Positions 7,356-7,867 of a DNA stretch of 7,867 nt are shown piece after piece (the first letter of the stretch is position 1; each line of letters opens with the position of its first letter). Position numbers and translations under genes: made by a program. Location of the stretch: assembly GCA_027004315.1 (NCBI GenBank), contig JALTHV010000256.1:1-7867 (forward strand), written 5' to 3'. The stretch is from Deltaproteobacteria bacterium. Its GTDB lineage: Bacteria; Desulfobacterota; Dissulfuribacteria; Dissulfuribacterales; UBA3076. Under the pieces are notes generated by a model. The model saw only the letters and a program-made list of their open reading frames with translations. It was not told the origin of the DNA and ran no database searches.

Positions 7356-7385
7356 AATTATCCTTTATTTTGCCTTGATAGAGAC

Positions 7386-7415
7386 TATATATACTGCAAA
7401 AGTATTCCCGCTCAA
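7386..7415 (-). promoter_or_regulatory. Predicted sigma70 promoter for alr-tatB-tatC
   Basis: On the minus strand TTGAGC at 7415-7410 (four of six -35 consensus bases) is followed by 16 or 18 bases and an alternating TATATATAGT stretch at 7393-7384 that offers several -10 registers. The site lies 30-60 bases upstream of the alr start, with no other gene between. It was found by eye, and the exact -10 register is ambiguous. Confidence 0.45.
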
Positions 7416-7466
7416 AATGCACATAGATCATAAGCGATCACAGGGTGTTTCTTAAGGGTGCTGGAA

Positions 7467-7494
7467 TTGACATCTAGTCCCATAGACTTATCAT
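7467..7494 (+). promoter_or_regulatory. Predicted sigma70 promoter for the rightward gene
   Basis: A perfect -35 hexamer TTGACA (7467-7472) is separated by 16 bases from TATCAT (7489-7494), which matches five of six -10 consensus bases. Transcription would start near 7501 and run rightward, through the palindromic element, into the gene starting at 7783. No terminator is seen between them other than the element's own hairpin, which has no terminal T-run. Confidence 0.5.
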
Positions 7495-7513
7495 AATTAA
7501 CTATGGTTAATGT

Positions 7514-7521
7514 ATTTACAT
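7514..7521 (+). repeat. Left 8-bp target-site duplication (ATTTACAT)
   Basis: ATTTACAT directly abuts the left end (GTAAC) of the palindromic element and is repeated exactly at 7726-7733 beyond its right end. An exact 8-bp flanking direct repeat is the expected scar of transposition. Confidence 0.75.
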
Positions 7522-7725
7522 GTAACTTCTCAATAAGTTGGGGCGTAACCGTTCGCGTCTCCGGCCAGCGGTAGCTTTTTTCAGGGTTTCAGTGCGGATT
7601 AATGGGCAGAGTGCCCTGATCTTGTGCATCAAGCGATGCTCCTGAAACCCTGAAAAAAGCTACCGCTGGCCTGGGGGAATATGATCGGTTGCCAAAAATA
7701 ATACCCCAACTTATTGAGAAGTTAC
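7522..7725. mobile_element. MITE-like non-autonomous element with IS66-like ends
   Basis: A 204-bp palindromic element. The left arm (7522-7592) and right arm (7642-7725) are inverted copies around a 49-base centre. The outer 22 bases are perfect inverted repeats starting GTAACTTCTCAATAAGTTGG, and the inner 30 bases of the arms also pair perfectly. Between these blocks the arms differ by substitutions and 13 missing bases in the left arm. The centre has small hairpins of its own, such as GGGCA-GAG-TGCCC at 7604-7616. Exact 8-bp repeats flank it. There is no transposase gene or convincing reading frame, so it would need a transposase in trans. Ends beginning GTAA and 8-bp duplications are known traits of the IS66 family; assigning it there is inference. 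Another arm copy lies at 1-84. Confidence 0.75.
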
Positions 7726-7733
7726 ATTTACAT
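7726..7733 (+). repeat. Right 8-bp target-site duplication (ATTTACAT)
   Basis: Exact copy of the octamer at 7514-7521, immediately following the terminal GTTAC of the element. Together they define the element boundaries to the base. Confidence 0.75.
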
Positions 7734-7782
7734 ACGATTTTGATTTAAGATAACCAGTGGCGTCTTGCCTCAGGTGTAGACC

Positions 7783-7867
7783 ATGAAAAGAAACAGACCC
7801 TATCAGATACCTCCCAATGTAACAGATATTATCCTCGAAAGTGTCTCTGATGGAGTGTTTACTGTAG
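7783..7867 (+). CDS. N-terminus of a PAS-domain sensor or regulator (cut by window edge)
   Basis: Only the first 28 codons are visible. The ATG at 7783 is preceded by AGGTG with six bases of spacing, an acceptable ribosome binding site. The visible protein ends in ILESVSDGVFTV, which strongly resembles the start of a PAS domain (I-L-x-S-I-x-D-G-V-x-x-V-D) in PAS-containing sigma-54-dependent activators and sensor kinases. Which of these follows cannot be told because the effector domain lies outside. It is divergent from alr, and its probable promoter lies on the far side of the MITE-like element, so a transcript from there would carry the element in its leader. Confidence 0.7.
   Translation, partial: MKRNRPYQIPPNVTDIILESVSDGVFTV

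Larger units (their letters stand above)
7356..7782. other. Divergent intergenic region with two promoters and a MITE-like element
   Basis: This 427-bp stretch separates alr (minus) from a plus-strand gene starting at 7783. It contains the alr promoter candidate, a plus-strand promoter candidate at 7467-7494, and a 204-bp palindromic element at 7522-7725 with 8-bp flanking repeats. The rest is AT-rich without a supported reading frame. I saw no riboswitch, tRNA or small gene in it. Confidence 0.8.

Noticed and set aside
7522..7725. CRISPR repeat pair or integron attC site
   Set aside because: There are only two inverted, not direct, copies and no spacer series. The exact flanking octamers and terminal inverted repeats fit transposition better, and no integrase or Cas gene is nearby.
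7714..7742. Promoter carried at the right end of the MITE (TTGAGA as -35)
   Set aside because: No acceptable -10 hexamer lies 16-18 bases downstream; the closest, TACGAT, is too near.
7757..7770. Possible sigma-54 (-24/-12) promoter, TGGCGTCTTGC, before the PAS gene
   Set aside because: The GG and GC elements are only six bases apart, whereas sigma-54 promoters need about ten.

Overview
The window looks like a bacterial chromosome segment, probably from a Gram-negative anaerobe of the Desulfobacterota (deltaproteobacterial) type. This lineage call is an inference. It rests on the cluster precorrin-2 dehydrogenase / CcsA-type membrane protein / HemA, which from memory resembles Geobacter and sulfate reducers, and on heavy use of ATA, AGA and AGG codons. 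No rRNA, tRNA or CRISPR array is visible.

Seven complete genes lie head to tail on the minus strand. Read in transcription order (right to left) they are: alanine racemase (alr), a TatA/B-type subunit (tatB-like), tatC, a Met8p/SirC-type precorrin-2 dehydrogenase, a CcsA/HemX-type membrane protein, glutamyl-tRNA reductase (hemA), and a ClC chloride channel/transporter with CBS and TrkA-C domains. Spacing is very tight within alr-tatB-tatC and within sirC-ccsA-hemA-clc. The only real gap, 75 bp between tatC and sirC, holds a good extended -10 promoter candidate, so the cluster probably works as two transcription units. The first supplies D-alanine for the wall and the twin-arginine export machinery. 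The second handles the entry to tetrapyrrole synthesis (HemA), the branch to sirohydrochlorin/siroheme, and a heme-handling membrane protein, with the ClC gene as an add-on at the 3' end. A candidate intrinsic terminator overlaps the clc stop codon.

The 427-bp region between alr and a divergent plus-strand gene cut by the right edge (start of a PAS-domain protein) holds a promoter candidate for each direction and a 204-bp palindromic element at 7522-7725. The element has perfect 22-bp terminal inverted repeats beginning GTAA, 30-bp perfect inner arms, a small loop, and perfect 8-bp flanking duplications (ATTTACAT). It has the structure of a MITE, a non-autonomous transposable element, and its ends match what is known of the IS66 family. 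A third copy of one arm (79 of 84 bases identical) sits at the extreme left edge of the window. This element family is the most unusual thing here; the genes themselves are mostly recognisable housekeeping genes, with odd residues in alanine racemase and the ClC protein.
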